Origin: Clostridium sp.
Lineage (GTDB): Bacteria > Bacillota > Clostridia > Clostridiales > Clostridiaceae
Assembly (NCBI RefSeq): GCF_029267215.1
Contig: NZ_JARIDH010000026.1
Location: forward strand, 30,014-94,013
Length of the DNA: 64,000 bases
Direction of reading: 5' to 3'
Both the position numbers and the translations under genes were made by a program. Positions within the stretch are counted from its first letter, which is position 1; every line of letters starts with the position of its first letter. Of this stretch, positions 1-9,245 are shown piece by piece. Below the pieces are notes generated by a model. It searched no databases. It worked only from the letters and a program-made list of their open reading frames with translations, and had not been told where the DNA came from.

Positions 1-360
1 CTCACTTGCTTTTCTTCCTTGAATTGTTAAAGCTAAAGCTATATTTTCATAAGCTGTTAAAGTATCTAAAAGATTAAAATCTTGAAATATAAATCCAAGT
101 TCATCTCTTCTAAACTTCTCTAAATTCTTAGATTTAAGCTTTGTTATATCTTGTTCATTAATTATAATATTCCCTGTTGTAACAGTATCAATTGTTGATA
201 TACAATTTAATAATGTTGTCTTTCCACTTCCAGAGGGACCCATAATCCCAACAAACTCTCCCTTACCAACCTTAAAACTAATATTATCAATTGCTTTTGT
301 TATATTATCCTTATTTCCATAATATTTTTCTATATTTTCAACATTTAAAACATTTTTCAT
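1..360 (-). CDS. ABC transporter ATP-binding protein, BceA-type (3' truncated by window edge)
   Basis: N-terminal 120 residues of an ABC ATPase that runs off the window at position 1. The translation shows a Walker A motif (GPSGSGKTT) and a Q-loop (FIFQDFNLLD), typical of the MacB/BceA/LolD-type ATPases. The start is the ATG at 358-360, preceded by AGAGGAGG. Immediately upstream on the same strand is a BceRS-type two-component system (632-2307), and in Firmicutes this pairing normally means a peptide-antibiotic sensing and detoxification ABC transporter; the BceB-type permease would lie beyond the window. The family is seen in the sequence; the antimicrobial-peptide role is inferred from the neighbours. 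Confidence 0.88.
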   Translation of the reverse strand, partial: MKNVLNVENIEKYYGNKDNITKAIDNISFKVGKGEFVGIMGPSGSGKTTLLNCISTIDTVTTGNIIINEQDITKLKSKNLEKFRRDELGFIFQDFNLLDTLTAYENIALALTIQGRKASE

Positions 361-543
361 ATCTTGTTCCTCCTCTTTTCATCTTACAAACTTATTTTAT
401 CCCCAATATTAAATTTCACATATTTATTTATCTTTCACTTATATTACAAATTTGTAAGATTAAAAGCATTTTATTATTTATCTCTGTTTTAGTTTAGTAT
501 TAATTTAAAGAAAAAACTAATTTATTTAAATAATAATATAAAA

Positions 544-603
544 AAACTAGATTTATAATCTTAAAACCTATATAAATAGGGCTTAATCTTATAAATCTAG
601 TTT
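544..603 (-). terminator. Long hairpin between sensor kinase and ABC ATPase
   Basis: Fifteen-base perfect arms (AAACTAGATTTATAA at 544-558 and its complement at 589-603) enclose an AT-rich loop that partly pairs further (CCTA/TAGG). On the minus strand it lies just after the kinase stop codon and is followed by T-rich sequence, so it probably ends or attenuates the two-component transcript before the ABC genes. The hairpin is seen; the termination function is inferred. Confidence 0.6.
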
Positions 604-631
604 ATTATGTAATAAATATTAATAAATTTAT

Positions 632-1642
632 TTATTTAGCTAATAAAGCATTTCCTATTGGAAATATTAAATTAACTTCCGTTCCATTATTCTCTTTTGA
701 ATAAAGTTTTAATCCAAGCCCTAATTTATCACAAAGTTTTTTACAAAGATAAAGTCCTATCCCTGTTGATTTTGAAAACTTTCTTCCATTATCTCCTGTA
801 AATCCTTTTTCAAAAACTCTTCCTAAATCCTTTTTTGCTATTCCTACTCCATTATCTTTTATGTTTAAAATTATACTATTTTTATTTTTAAAACTTGAAA
901 TGCTTATCTTTCCCCCTACTTTAGTATATTTTATAGCATTATTTAAAATTTGACCAATTATAAACTCAACCCATTTTTCATCACTATAAGCTAAATAATT
1001 TAAATCACCTAATTCTAAAGATATTCTTTTATTTATAAAATCCCTAGAATTTCTCTTCACTACATTCTTAATGGATTTTTCTAAAGAAAATTCTCTTATT
1101 AAATAATCTTTGCTCACATCATTACTTCGTGCATAATATAATACTTGATCTATATATTCTTCAATTTTTTTAATCTCTCTTTTAATACTAAATGTAATTT
1201 CACTTTCATTATTTTCTAGTATTAGATTTATTGATGATATAGGCGTCTTTATTTCATGAACCCATGTTTCTATGTATTCTCTGTACTCTTTTTCTTTCAT
1301 TTTATATGTTTTAACATGCTCATGCATATCCTTATCAGTTTCCTTTAAAACTTCATAAAGAAATTCTCCATTATAAAAGTTTGGCTCATCTATAAGTTCT
1401 GGCAGTAAATACTTTCTATCTAATCCATCTAAAACAGAAATTATATTATCATAGTATTTTTTGCTTTTAAAAAAATCTAATATTATATAAAAAGTAATAG
1501 GGAAAAACCATATACACCCAACTAGAAATATTATTAAACTTCCAACTTTACCCAAATGTAAAATTTCAGATATTGTTATAAATATGATTAAATTAACTGT
1601 TAAAAATAAAAACTTATCTTTAAAATATTCTTTTATTTTCAT
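632..1642 (-). CDS. Sensor histidine kinase, BceS-like intramembrane-sensing type
   Basis: 336 residues with two closely spaced N-terminal membrane segments (about 10-28 and 34-56) and almost no extracytoplasmic loop, the hallmark of intramembrane-sensing kinases. A dimerisation domain with phospho-acceptor His129 (HEIKTP) follows, then an ATPase domain with N box (QILNNAIKYT) and G boxes (DNGVGIA, STGIGLYLCKKL). Its ATG overlaps the stop codon of the upstream response regulator (ATGA), so the two are translationally coupled. In such systems the kinase senses flux through the partner ABC transporter rather than a ligand directly; the truncated ABC gene downstream fits. The specific inducer cannot be read from the sequence. 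Confidence 0.9.
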   Translation of the reverse strand: MKIKEYFKDKFLFLTVNLIIFITISEILHLGKVGSLIIFLVGCIWFFPITFYIILDFFKSKKYYDNIISVLDGLDRKYLLPELIDEPNFYNGEFLYEVLKETDKDMHEHVKTYKMKEKEYREYIETWVHEIKTPISSINLILENNESEITFSIKREIKKIEEYIDQVLYYARSNDVSKDYLIREFSLEKSIKNVVKRNSRDFINKRISLELGDLNYLAYSDEKWVEFIIGQILNNAIKYTKVGGKISISSFKNKNSIILNIKDNGVGIAKKDLGRVFEKGFTGDNGRKFSKSTGIGLYLCKKLCDKLGLGLKLYSKENNGTEVNLIFPIGNALLAK

Positions 1643-2307
1643 GGAATTATATACCCCAATCCTCTTTTAGTTTCTATAACTTCTTTCATACCAACTTCCT
1701 CAAGCTTCTTTCTAAGTCTAGTCATATTAACAGATAGAGTATTATCATCTACAAAAATATCTGAATTCCACATATAATCCATTAAATCTTCCCTAGAAAC
1801 AATCTTTCCTCTACTCTTTAAAAGACAAACTAATATTTTAAATTCATTTTTAGTAAGTTCCTCTTCTTTTTCTTTACAGGAAATTTTTCCATTAGATAGA
1901 TTAAGTTTTAAATCATCATAAGTTAAAATATCCTGATCTGATAAAGAATATGTTCTTCTTAAAATAGAACCTATTCTAGCTAATAAAACTTGAGTATTAT
2001 AAGGTTTTGTTATAAAATCATCAGCGCCTAAATTCATGCTCATGATTTCATCCATATCACTATCTCTACTTGTAACTATTATTATAGGCACATTTGAATA
2101 TTTTCTAATCTCTCTACAAATATGATACCCATCAAAATAAGGAAGATTTATATCTAAAAGTATTAAATCGGCATTGTTTTCTTTTATGAAGTCTAATATA
2201 TTTTCAAAATCAGTTGGCGCCAAAACTCCATATCCATATCTTTCTAAAAGTTTTGTAAGCTCTTCTCTTATAGTTTCTGTATCCTCAATAATAAGAATTC
2301 TCTTCAT
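1639..2307 (-). CDS. Response regulator, OmpR/PhoB family (BceR-like)
   Basis: 222 residues: receiver domain (1-115) with acidic pocket E8/D9, phospho-acceptor D52 (LLDINLP) and conserved K101 (TKPY), then a winged-helix DNA-binding domain (about 130-222, ending KRGLGYIIP). It is the first gene of the two-component operon and overlaps the kinase start by four bases. The start ATG at 2305-2307 is preceded by AGGAG. It probably activates the neighbouring ABC transporter genes in response to a cell-wall-active peptide, inferred from the BceRS-like architecture. A sigma-A-type promoter is visible upstream. Confidence 0.92.
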   Translation of the reverse strand: MKRILIIEDTETIREELTKLLERYGYGVLAPTDFENILDFIKENNADLILLDINLPYFDGYHICREIRKYSNVPIIIVTSRDSDMDEIMSMNLGADDFITKPYNTQVLLARIGSILRRTYSLSDQDILTYDDLKLNLSNGKISCKEKEEELTKNEFKILVCLLKSRGKIVSREDLMDYMWNSDIFVDDNTLSVNMTRLRKKLEEVGMKEVIETKRGLGYIIP

Positions 2308-2357
2308 TTAAAATCAACTCCTATTTATTATTTAATTCTCTTTAAGTTTAGAATACC

Positions 2358-2386
2358 ATAATAAACAGCAATTTAAAACTTGACAA
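2358..2386 (-). promoter_or_regulatory. Sigma-A-type promoter of the two-component operon
   Basis: On the minus strand TTGTCA (2381-2386) is separated by 17 bases from TATTAT (2358-2363). It sits about 50 bases upstream of the response regulator start and points towards it. Confidence 0.6.
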
Positions 2387-2416
2387 AATTCTGTATTCTT
2401 TTCTAACTTATGTAAT

Positions 2417-3739
2417 CTAATTTAAAGCTACATATATTTTATACACTTTAACTCTATAAATTAAGAAAGCTATACTTCCTTTCATTATATTAGATAAAGC
2501 TATACTAAACCACACTCCATTTATTCCAAAAAATTCAACTAAAATTAATGCCATAGGAATTCTCATAATAGTAAATGTTATGCTTATTATTGAAGGAATC
2601 TTTGGAAGTCCCAATCCTGAGAACACTCCATTTGATATCATCTCACAACTACTGAATATCTGAACCATCCCTAAAACCCTTAAATAACTCACTCCAATTT
2701 CAATTGTTGATTGATCCTTAACAAAAATACCCACTAATTGATTTGGAATAAAAATAAATAAAGAGGATATTAAAAGTGAATAGATTCCGCCTAAAAGCAA
2801 AGCTGTCTTATATCCATCATTAACTCTCTTAAACTTCTTAGCTCCAAAGTTTTGCCCTGTAAATCCTGAAATTGCTCCATTTAAACCTCCAATTACCATA
2901 AAACTTACAGACTCTATTTGAAGTCCTATCTTCTGAGCCGCAATTGCATCTGCTCCAAAACTTGCTATTATTCTAGCTAAAATTATATTAACCACTGTAA
3001 ATAAAATTCTTTGTGAAGCCATTGGAAAACCAAGTCTTGCAATCTCTTTTATTTTTTCAAAATCTAATTTTCTCTTTAAATCAATCTTAAATAATTCCTT
3101 TCCATTATATAAATATAAACAAAATATAACCACATTAGAAATCAATGTAGCAAAAGCTGCCCCAAATACCCCTAATTTAAATACATAAATAAGTATTGGA
3201 TCTAAAATTATATTTATAATGATACCTATTGCACTAATTTTTAATGCTAATTTATTATTCCCAAAACTAGCCAAAATTCTAATAAACATATAATTAAAGA
3301 AAGTAAAAAATAAAACTGGTGCACTTACTGCTAAATATATATATGAATCTCTATAAACAACCTTATCATGTATATTTAAAAATCCAATAAAATATTTACC
3401 AAATAAAACAAGAATTATTGCATAAACAATTCCTATTATAAAATTCATAAAAAGCCCACTTTTTATGTATTCATAAGTAGCATCATCATTTTTTCTACCT
3501 ACTTCATGAGAAACCTTTATTCCCGTTCCAGTTACAACTAAGGCATTTATTGAATATCCAAGTCCTAAAAAGAAACTTGAGGAACCAATACTTGCAACAG
3601 CACTGCTACCAAGGCCACCAACCCAGAACATATCAATAAGTCCATAAGCAAATTGAAGTAGAGAACTTCCCATAATAGGTAAAGCTAGGTTTGTAAGTAC
3701 CAAAAGAACCTTTCCTTTTGTTAAATCTATCTTCTTCAT
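2417..3739 (-). CDS. MATE family efflux transporter
   Basis: About 440 residues, twelve hydrophobic segments arranged in two related halves, as in multidrug and toxin extrusion transporters that export cationic drugs using an ion gradient. Family hallmarks include the N-terminal ALPIMGSSLLQ, the first-half PVLFFTFFNYMFIRILASFGNN and the second-half AIAAQKIGLQIES and GFTGQNFGAKKF. The start chosen is the ATG at 3737-3739, with AGGAGA in the expected place; an upstream in-frame ATG at 3760 lacks such a site. Substrate is unknown. It is transcribed separately from the arsenic genes upstream. Confidence 0.88.
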   Translation of the reverse strand: MKKIDLTKGKVLLVLTNLALPIMGSSLLQFAYGLIDMFWVGGLGSSAVASIGSSSFFLGLGYSINALVVTGTGIKVSHEVGRKNDDATYEYIKSGLFMNFIIGIVYAIILVLFGKYFIGFLNIHDKVVYRDSYIYLAVSAPVLFFTFFNYMFIRILASFGNNKLALKISAIGIIINIILDPILIYVFKLGVFGAAFATLISNVVIFCLYLYNGKELFKIDLKRKLDFEKIKEIARLGFPMASQRILFTVVNIILARIIASFGADAIAAQKIGLQIESVSFMVIGGLNGAISGFTGQNFGAKKFKRVNDGYKTALLLGGIYSLLISSLFIFIPNQLVGIFVKDQSTIEIGVSYLRVLGMVQIFSSCEMISNGVFSGLGLPKIPSIISITFTIMRIPMALILVEFFGINGVWFSIALSNIMKGSIAFLIYRVKVYKIYVALN

Positions 3740-3823
3740 ACAATTTTCTCCTATAAACATATAAGCTTTTCATTAAGTTAATGTTTATTTTATATAGCCC
3801 TTAAGACCTAATTAATTTCACAG

Positions 3824-4000
3824 AGAGTTTCTATTGAATATTCCAAGAATAATAGCTAAGGATTAAGTGAAAGTCCAAATTTTTAATTTGGCATCTTGAA
3901 CTTATGCAATGGAACTTTAGTGAATTTGTATTCCTTAAAAATAAAGGTCAAACAACTTCTCTTCTTAACGATATTATTATTCCATATTCAATGAAACTCT
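3824..4000. repeat. Inverted-repeat-bounded structured non-coding element
   Basis: The 360-base gap between the MATE gene and arsC holds a segment bounded by imperfect inverted repeats: AGAGTTTCTATTGAATATTC from 3824 pairs with TATTCAATGAAACTCT ending at 4000. Inside, TAAGGATTAAGTGAAAGTCC (3858-3877) partly pairs with GGAACTTTAGTG...ATTCCTTA, and a small hairpin CCAAAT/ATTTGG is at 3875-3891. The whole folds into one extended hairpin and has no open frame. It could be a MITE-like element or a structured RNA; the sequence alone does not decide. Confidence 0.45.
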
Positions 4001-4096
4001 AAACTGCTTATTAAGATAGCCTTACAGTTCTATCTAAAATAAACACTAATAAAAGACTATATACTCTTTAAATCTTATTAAAATTTAAAAATCCAA

Positions 4097-4495
4097 TTAA
4101 ATTTTTCCACTTTTTATGCGTTCAACTAAATTTTCAACTTTTTCTTTTATTTTATCTCTTGTATATATAAACTCCTCATCACTTTTTCCACTTGGATCAT
4201 CTAACCCCCAGTCTTCTCTATATTTACAAGGTAGTGTTGGGCACTGAACATTGCATCCCATAGTTATTAAAATATCAACCTCTGGAATTTCATTTAAAAG
4301 TTTAGGTTTTTGAGTTAATTCCATATCAACTCCAATTTCTTTCATTATTCTAACAGCATCTTGATTTATTTTATCTCTTTTTTCAGTACCTGCTGAATAA
4401 CTCTCAAAAATATTTAATCCCAACAACTTTCCAAAGGCCTCAGCCATCTGTGATCTACAAGAGTTATGCACACATACAAATGCAACTTTTTTCAT
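4097..4495 (-). CDS. arsC: Arsenate reductase / low-molecular-weight phosphatase-fold protein (ArsC family)
   Basis: 132-residue cytoplasmic enzyme of the thioredoxin-coupled ArsC type that reduces arsenate to arsenite. The phosphate-binding CX5R loop is C8-VHNSC-R14; redox cysteines C81, C85 and C90 lie in TMGCNVQCPTLPC; the general acid is D100 in LDDPSGK. The length is normal for the family. It is preceded by AGGAGG and lies 41 bases downstream of arsR on the same strand, so the two probably form an arsRC transcript. No arsB or acr3 arsenite pump is seen in the window, which is unusual for an ars operon, so the pump may be elsewhere. Confidence 0.9.
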   Translation of the reverse strand: MKKVAFVCVHNSCRSQMAEAFGKLLGLNIFESYSAGTEKRDKINQDAVRIMKEIGVDMELTQKPKLLNEIPEVDILITMGCNVQCPTLPCKYREDWGLDDPSGKSDEEFIYTRDKIKEKVENLVERIKSGKI

Positions 4496-4536
4496 AATTA
4501 AAATCCTCCTAATTTCCTATCCCACTTCATAAAATA

Positions 4537-4821
4537 TTATTTCCCATTAGTTATTAACTCCATAAAAGAAATAACAACTTTATTTGCTTCATTTAAATTT
4601 AAACTATAATAACTCCAAGTTCCTTCTCTTCTGCAACTAACTAACCCACACTCACTTAAAATCTTCATATGATGTGATAATGTTGATTGTGAAATATCGA
4701 AACTCTTCAATATTTCACAGACACATTTTTCTCCACTTGATAATAAATTTATTATCATCAATCTGTTAGAATCAGCTAAAGCCTTGAAAACCTTTGAACT
4801 TTTCTCAAATATATCTTCCAT
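4537..4821 (-). CDS. arsR: ArsR/SmtB family metalloregulatory repressor
   Basis: 94-residue winged-helix repressor. The metal-binding ELCVCDL-like motif appears as EKCVCEIL (C33 and C35), followed by the recognition helix SQSTLSHHMKIL. Arsenite or antimonite binding to the cysteines releases the repressor in characterised relatives. I chose the ATG at 4819-4821; a longer reading starts at TTG (4851) and overlaps the probable transcription start. The promoter just upstream contains AT-rich dyad sequence fitting an ArsR operator. It leads the arsC transcript. Confidence 0.88.
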   Translation of the reverse strand: MEDIFEKSSKVFKALADSNRLMIINLLSSGEKCVCEILKSFDISQSTLSHHMKILSECGLVSCRREGTWSYYSLNLNEANKVVISFMELITNGK

Positions 4822-4864
4822 AATCAAATTCACACTCCAACTTAAAATCAAACTTTATACACTC

Positions 4865-4894
4865 ATTATATTTATATAAATTGATATTTGTCAA
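4865..4894 (-). promoter_or_regulatory. arsR promoter with possible operator in the spacer
   Basis: Minus-strand TTGACA (4889-4894), an 18-base spacer and a consensus TATAAT (4865-4870). The spacer AATATCAATTTATATAAA is the kind of AT-rich imperfect dyad bound by ArsR repressors, so repression would block polymerase directly. The promoter match is strong; the operator is inferred. Confidence 0.7.
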
Positions 4895-4981
4895 TATAAC
4901 CTCTGCATGATACATATAAAAACCATTGAACAATATATTAAAACTTTCATCCCCAAACTAAATAATTATAAAAACTTAAAA

Positions 4982-5008
4982 AGGTTAGGTAAAAATTTCA
5001 CCTAACCT
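4982..5008 (-). terminator. Rho-independent terminator after the YdbST-like operon
   Basis: Perfect nine-base stem AGGTTAGGT/ACCTAACCT with a nine-base loop, followed on the minus strand by TTTTTAAGTTTTTA. It lies about 150 bases past the stop codon at 5162. Confidence 0.85.
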
Positions 5009-5161
5009 CTTAAACTTTTATTTAAACTTATATAATTTTAGAATAACTGGAAATTAAAGAAATAATTAGACTACTATTTCGTAACAACCTAATAGACTCA
5101 ATAAACACAAATAGACTATGTTAAAAATACGTTTTAGCAAAGTTTCTTATATTTTTAAGTT

Positions 5162-6778
5162 TTATTTTCCTTTAGAAATTCTTAAAAGTTCTTTTATGTA
5201 TTCTTTTTTCATATATGGTAATTCTATTTCTTCTGATACTTCACTATAATAATCAATGGTTATTTTTCCTACACCATTTCTAACTTGTATTGGATTTGTT
5301 TTGAATAAGACTGCTTGTATATCTTTTCCTTTTAAAATATAAATTGTTTTAAAAAAACCACCCTTTATTGCTTTAACCAGTTTTTCTCCAAATTTTAATC
5401 CTAAATTTCTTCCTTTTAAAATAGCATTAGGTATTATTACAATACTTATTAAATTTATCATGAAAATCCAGCTAATCTTGAAGATTAAATAAGCTATTAC
5501 AGATATTATAAATACAATTAAACAAGGTTTAATTACCATAACTAGCTTTCCACAATTTATTCTATTAACCTCTTCATCAAAAACCCATTCTGGCGTAAAT
5601 TCCTTTAAAATATCTTGAGTTTCTTCCTTAGATGCTATGGGATACATTATTATCTTTTCATTTCCACTTCCAGAATAACCTTTTATAACTACGTTTATCT
5701 CACACCTTTTTAAAAGCTGCCTTAATGGATTTGATTTTATTTTTATTAATTTTATATTATTTTCTTTAAATGAAAACTCCTTAGTACTGAAAAAACCATA
5801 ATTAATCTTTATATTATCCCTTTCTTTCCTTAAAGTAAAATTATAATACTTAATAAAATAATATATACTAACGATCACCTTTAATGTAATTAATAAAATT
5901 AAAGCCCCTATAATTATTAAAACTAAAGAAAATCCATTTAATATATTTTCAATATCTCCTCCAAAGAAATTATTTAAATAATCTTCACTTATAAAATTTT
6001 TCATCTTATTTCTAAAATTCTCTAAAAAAACTATTGCTACAAATAAATTAAAGCTAGTAAATCCATAAAGAATTAATTCCTTAGTACTTACTTTTTTCTC
6101 TTTTAAAACACAATCTTTATCTTTCCCTTTATTTAAAGAATCAACTTCATTTAAATTTGAAGACATGTGACTAATTTGGCTACTTTTCTCATCCTGACTA
6201 TTATATTCATCATATACTTTTAGTTGGCTCCTACCTTCTTCAGTATTTATTTTATTAATAGTTTCTAAATTAATTTCATTGTTTAATTTATTCTTTTCTC
6301 CTAAAGCAAAGTTCTTTAACAATTTTATTTGTTCATCATTTAGTAGTAATTCTATATCTTCAATTTCTAATTTCTTTGAGGGACTCTCTATTTTAACCTT
6401 TTTATACCCTAAAATTTTCTCTATTAAATTTTGAGATAAATCCATTGATTTAAAGCTTTTTTCTGGTATTATTAATATTTCTTTTGAAAGTACTCCTCTG
6501 TAATATCTAGCTTCATTTTCCTCTAAAACCAAATACTCATAATTCCACTTTAATATTACATATAATATTTCTAAAGTTATAATCAAAAAGACTACTAATA
6601 AAAACCATCTTTTAAAAAAAGCTATTCCTACTAACAAGAAAGCTAAATTGCTTATTATTGATTTAACAGTAATATAGGTTGTCCCCTTCCAATTATTTTT
6701 TATCTTTTTATAGTTAGATTTTAAGCTTTTCTCTTCATAATTAGATTGATTCTCTTTAATTTTTAATTTTTCACTCAT
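5162..6778 (-). CDS. Bacterial PH domain (bPH2/DUF304) membrane protein, YdbT-like
   Basis: 538 residues with several membrane segments (about 36-70, 235-255, 280-312 and 418-455) and repeated bPH2-type domains recognisable from TYITVKSIISN...YEYLVLEENEARYYRGVLSKE and YNFTLRKERDNIKINYGFF. A low-complexity charged stretch (about 160-230) links the first and second PH regions. It follows the YdbS-like gene by only two bases, so the two are co-transcribed. In Bacillus subtilis the ydbST pair is linked to sigma-W-controlled resistance to some bacteriocins; a similar envelope-defence role here is inference. Confidence 0.75.
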   Translation of the reverse strand: MSEKLKIKENQSNYEEKSLKSNYKKIKNNWKGTTYITVKSIISNLAFLLVGIAFFKRWFLLVVFLIITLEILYVILKWNYEYLVLEENEARYYRGVLSKEILIIPEKSFKSMDLSQNLIEKILGYKKVKIESPSKKLEIEDIELLLNDEQIKLLKNFALGEKNKLNNEINLETINKINTEEGRSQLKVYDEYNSQDEKSSQISHMSSNLNEVDSLNKGKDKDCVLKEKKVSTKELILYGFTSFNLFVAIVFLENFRNKMKNFISEDYLNNFFGGDIENILNGFSLVLIIIGALILLITLKVIVSIYYFIKYYNFTLRKERDNIKINYGFFSTKEFSFKENNIKLIKIKSNPLRQLLKRCEINVVIKGYSGSGNEKIIMYPIASKEETQDILKEFTPEWVFDEEVNRINCGKLVMVIKPCLIVFIISVIAYLIFKISWIFMINLISIVIIPNAILKGRNLGLKFGEKLVKAIKGGFFKTIYILKGKDIQAVLFKTNPIQVRNGVGKITIDYYSEVSEEIELPYMKKEYIKELLRISKGK

Positions 6779-6780
6779 AA

Positions 6781-7290
6781 TTATTTATAAAGCTCCTCTC
6801 TAACATTTTCATTTATTTTCTTCCTTAAAAATTCTCTTATTTTTTCAACTTCTTCCTTATCAATATTAGGTATTGTGTAACTTCCACCTGCTGTACCAAT
6901 TTCAATATCAGCTAAATTAAATCTTCTGTTTATTGGCCCCTCTGATAAATTTATATTTTGAATTCTTACTATGGGTATTGTTACATTATTCTTAAAGAAA
7001 ATACCTTCATTAAAGAATATTTCTTCTTCAGTTATTCTGTAGCTCCATTGCTTATATTCAAAAAAAGGTTCAATATAAGCGCTTATAAAAGTTAATCCAA
7101 TTATAATAAAACTAATTGAATTTACCCAAGTCATATGATTTTTCATAATATAATCAATCCAACCAATTTCAAGCTTAGGTAAGATAAATATTATTCCTAA
7201 ATAAATAGCTATTAAAACCACTAACCCAATAGTTCTCCCTAAAATCCATGACTTAATAGCTTTACTACTAAGTTTCTTATCCACTTTCAT
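6781..7290 (-). CDS. Bacterial PH domain membrane protein, YdbS-like
   Basis: 169 residues: two membrane segments (about 18-38 and 55-72) and one bPH2 domain (WSYRITEEEIFFNEGIFFKNNVTIPIVRIQNINLSEGPINRR, read in part). It is the first gene of a two-gene operon with the YdbT-like protein. The annotated ATG at 7290 sits directly against GGGGG; a GTG two codons later (7284) has better spacing and may be the real start. Family assignment is from the domain pattern; biochemical function is unknown. Confidence 0.78.
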   Translation of the reverse strand: MKVDKKLSSKAIKSWILGRTIGLVVLIAIYLGIIFILPKLEIGWIDYIMKNHMTWVNSISFIIIGLTFISAYIEPFFEYKQWSYRITEEEIFFNEGIFFKNNVTIPIVRIQNINLSEGPINRRFNLADIEIGTAGGSYTIPNIDKEEVEKIREFLRKKINENVREELYK

Positions 7291-7454
7291 CCCCCATTCA
7301 AAAATTTATTAATTATTCCTTACATTACCATATCAATTATCAATATTCAATTAACTCCTTTAATAATTAAGATAAGTTTAAGGTTTATATTCCCATACTA
7401 AAATATATATATATATTAACTATAATATTCTCTATATCATAGAACCATAATTAC

Positions 7455-9245
7455 CTATACATAATACTTAGCTTGTGCATTATACATTATTTCATACTCA
7501 TTTCCCTTATCTTTAATAAGTTCATCATGAGTTCCACATTGAATAAGTTCTCCCTTATGAAATACAGCTATTCTATCACAAAATTTGCAACTAGATAGTC
7601 TATGAGAAATATAAATAGTTGTTTTCTTTCCTATAAGTTCATTAAACTTACTATATATTTCATATTCAGCCTTTGGATCTAAGGCTGCTGTTGGTTCATC
7701 TAAAATTACTATTGGCGATTCTTTATATATTGCCCTTGCTATGGCTAGTTTCTGAGATTGTCCACCTGAAAATTCTATTCCATCCTTATCAAAACTCTTA
7801 TAAATTGGAGTATCTATTCCCTTAGGTAATTTTTCTAAATCCTTATAAAATCCAGCTTTTTTTAAAACCTCTTCTACCCTTTTTTCATCTCCCTCTTTAT
7901 TTTCTCCTAATACAATATTTTCTTTTATTGAAAAAGCCATAAGTTTATAATCTTGGAATACAACTGACAAAAGCTTCATATATTCATCATAATCATATTC
8001 ATTTATATTTACTCCATTTAAAAGTATTTCTCCCTCTGTTGGCTCATAAAATCTTGCTAAAAGTTTTATAAATGTTGTTTTTCCTGCTCCATTTAACCCA
8101 ACCACAGAAAGTTTTTCTCCTTCATGAATATTTATTGAAACATTCTTTAAAGTAAATTCTTTACTTCTTGGATATTTAAATGAAACATCTTTAAATTTTA
8201 TATTAACCTCTTTTAAATCTTCAATATGCTTTCCATCTTTAATTTGCTTAGATTCTATTCCTTGAAACTCCATATAAGCCATAAGGTATCTACACATCTG
8301 TTTTAATGTTATATAATTTCGAAATAGGTTTGAAAATGATGTACTAAAGTTAATTGCAGCATTTGTGTACATTGTAAAATCACCTATACCTATACTCCTT
8401 ACTAAAACTTTATAGGTAATATATCCATATACAACAAGCATTTGAACTTGAATAAAAATTTCATTTACCCCTTCAAACATTCCAATTTTATTAAACATCC
8501 TCCTCCATATATTCATGCTATTATTATTAAAATTTTCTATTTTACTAACTAAAAGTGGTGATATATTATAAAGTCTAACATCTTTAGCCGAACTAAAATC
8601 ATTTACTGTGTCCAAATAATATTCAAACTCTCTATTTAAAGGAATTAATCCATCAAAAAACTTATGTTGTAACCTTTGTGATTTCTTATAAACCAATGAA
8701 TTTAAAAGAACTATAACAATAATCATACCTATTATTACCCAGTTTAAAGTTAAGATTAAACCTGCTAATCCTATTAATTTTAAAATTTCAGTTAATCCTT
8801 TTGATAGATTGTCCACAAGTTGCCAAATAGCTCCTTGATTTCTTATAGGAAATAAAGCTCTCTCCTTTAAATTTAAGATTTCTGGGTCTTCTATATTTTC
8901 AAAATCTAAATCCATAACCTTTTTTCCTATAATTAAATCAAATCCTGCAACTATTTCTTCATTTTTAAGACTACACTTATTCTCCAAAATTCTATTTATT
9001 GCATTTAATATTCCGTTACCAATTACTGTAGCTAAAACCAAAAGAATAAGTACATTTATTCTTTTTTCACCTAATAATTCATCTATAATATATTTTGGCA
9101 TTATTATATTTAAGAAAGGAACTGCCGCTGCAAATAATGAAGAAAAGACTAATATAGGTATATAGGTTTTAGATATTCCATGTGCTGTTTTTAAGAAATG
9201 TTTTATTATTACTAAATCTCTAGTATATTTATCTTTTTTCTCCAT
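7455..9245 (-). CDS. ABC exporter half-transporter (membrane domain fused to ATPase), second subunit
   Basis: 596 residues: an exporter-type membrane domain of six helices (about 25-330) fused to an ATPase domain with Walker A GLNGAGKTT, signature EFSGGQSQKLAIARA, Walker B VILDEPTAALD and H-loop YISHRLSS. The ATG overlaps the stop of the upstream half-transporter by one base (TAATG), implying translational coupling and a heterodimer. Both ATPase sites keep the catalytic glutamate, so neither half is obviously degenerate. The substrate is unknown; similar pairs export peptides, lipids or drugs. Just before 7455 is a TA-rich stretch with no clear terminator. Confidence 0.88.
   Translation of the reverse strand: MEKKDKYTRDLVIIKHFLKTAHGISKTYIPILVFSSLFAAAVPFLNIIMPKYIIDELLGEKRINVLILLVLATVIGNGILNAINRILENKCSLKNEEIVAGFDLIIGKKVMDLDFENIEDPEILNLKERALFPIRNQGAIWQLVDNLSKGLTEILKLIGLAGLILTLNWVIIGMIIVIVLLNSLVYKKSQRLQHKFFDGLIPLNREFEYYLDTVNDFSSAKDVRLYNISPLLVSKIENFNNNSMNIWRRMFNKIGMFEGVNEIFIQVQMLVVYGYITYKVLVRSIGIGDFTMYTNAAINFSTSFSNLFRNYITLKQMCRYLMAYMEFQGIESKQIKDGKHIEDLKEVNIKFKDVSFKYPRSKEFTLKNVSINIHEGEKLSVVGLNGAGKTTFIKLLARFYEPTEGEILLNGVNINEYDYDEYMKLLSVVFQDYKLMAFSIKENIVLGENKEGDEKRVEEVLKKAGFYKDLEKLPKGIDTPIYKSFDKDGIEFSGGQSQKLAIARAIYKESPIVILDEPTAALDPKAEYEIYSKFNELIGKKTTIYISHRLSSCKFCDRIAVFHKGELIQCGTHDELIKDKGNEYEIMYNAQAKYYV

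Noticed and set aside
7395..7425. (TA)n stretch downstream of the ABC exporter genes
   Set aside because: Simple AT repeat with no structure or function visible.
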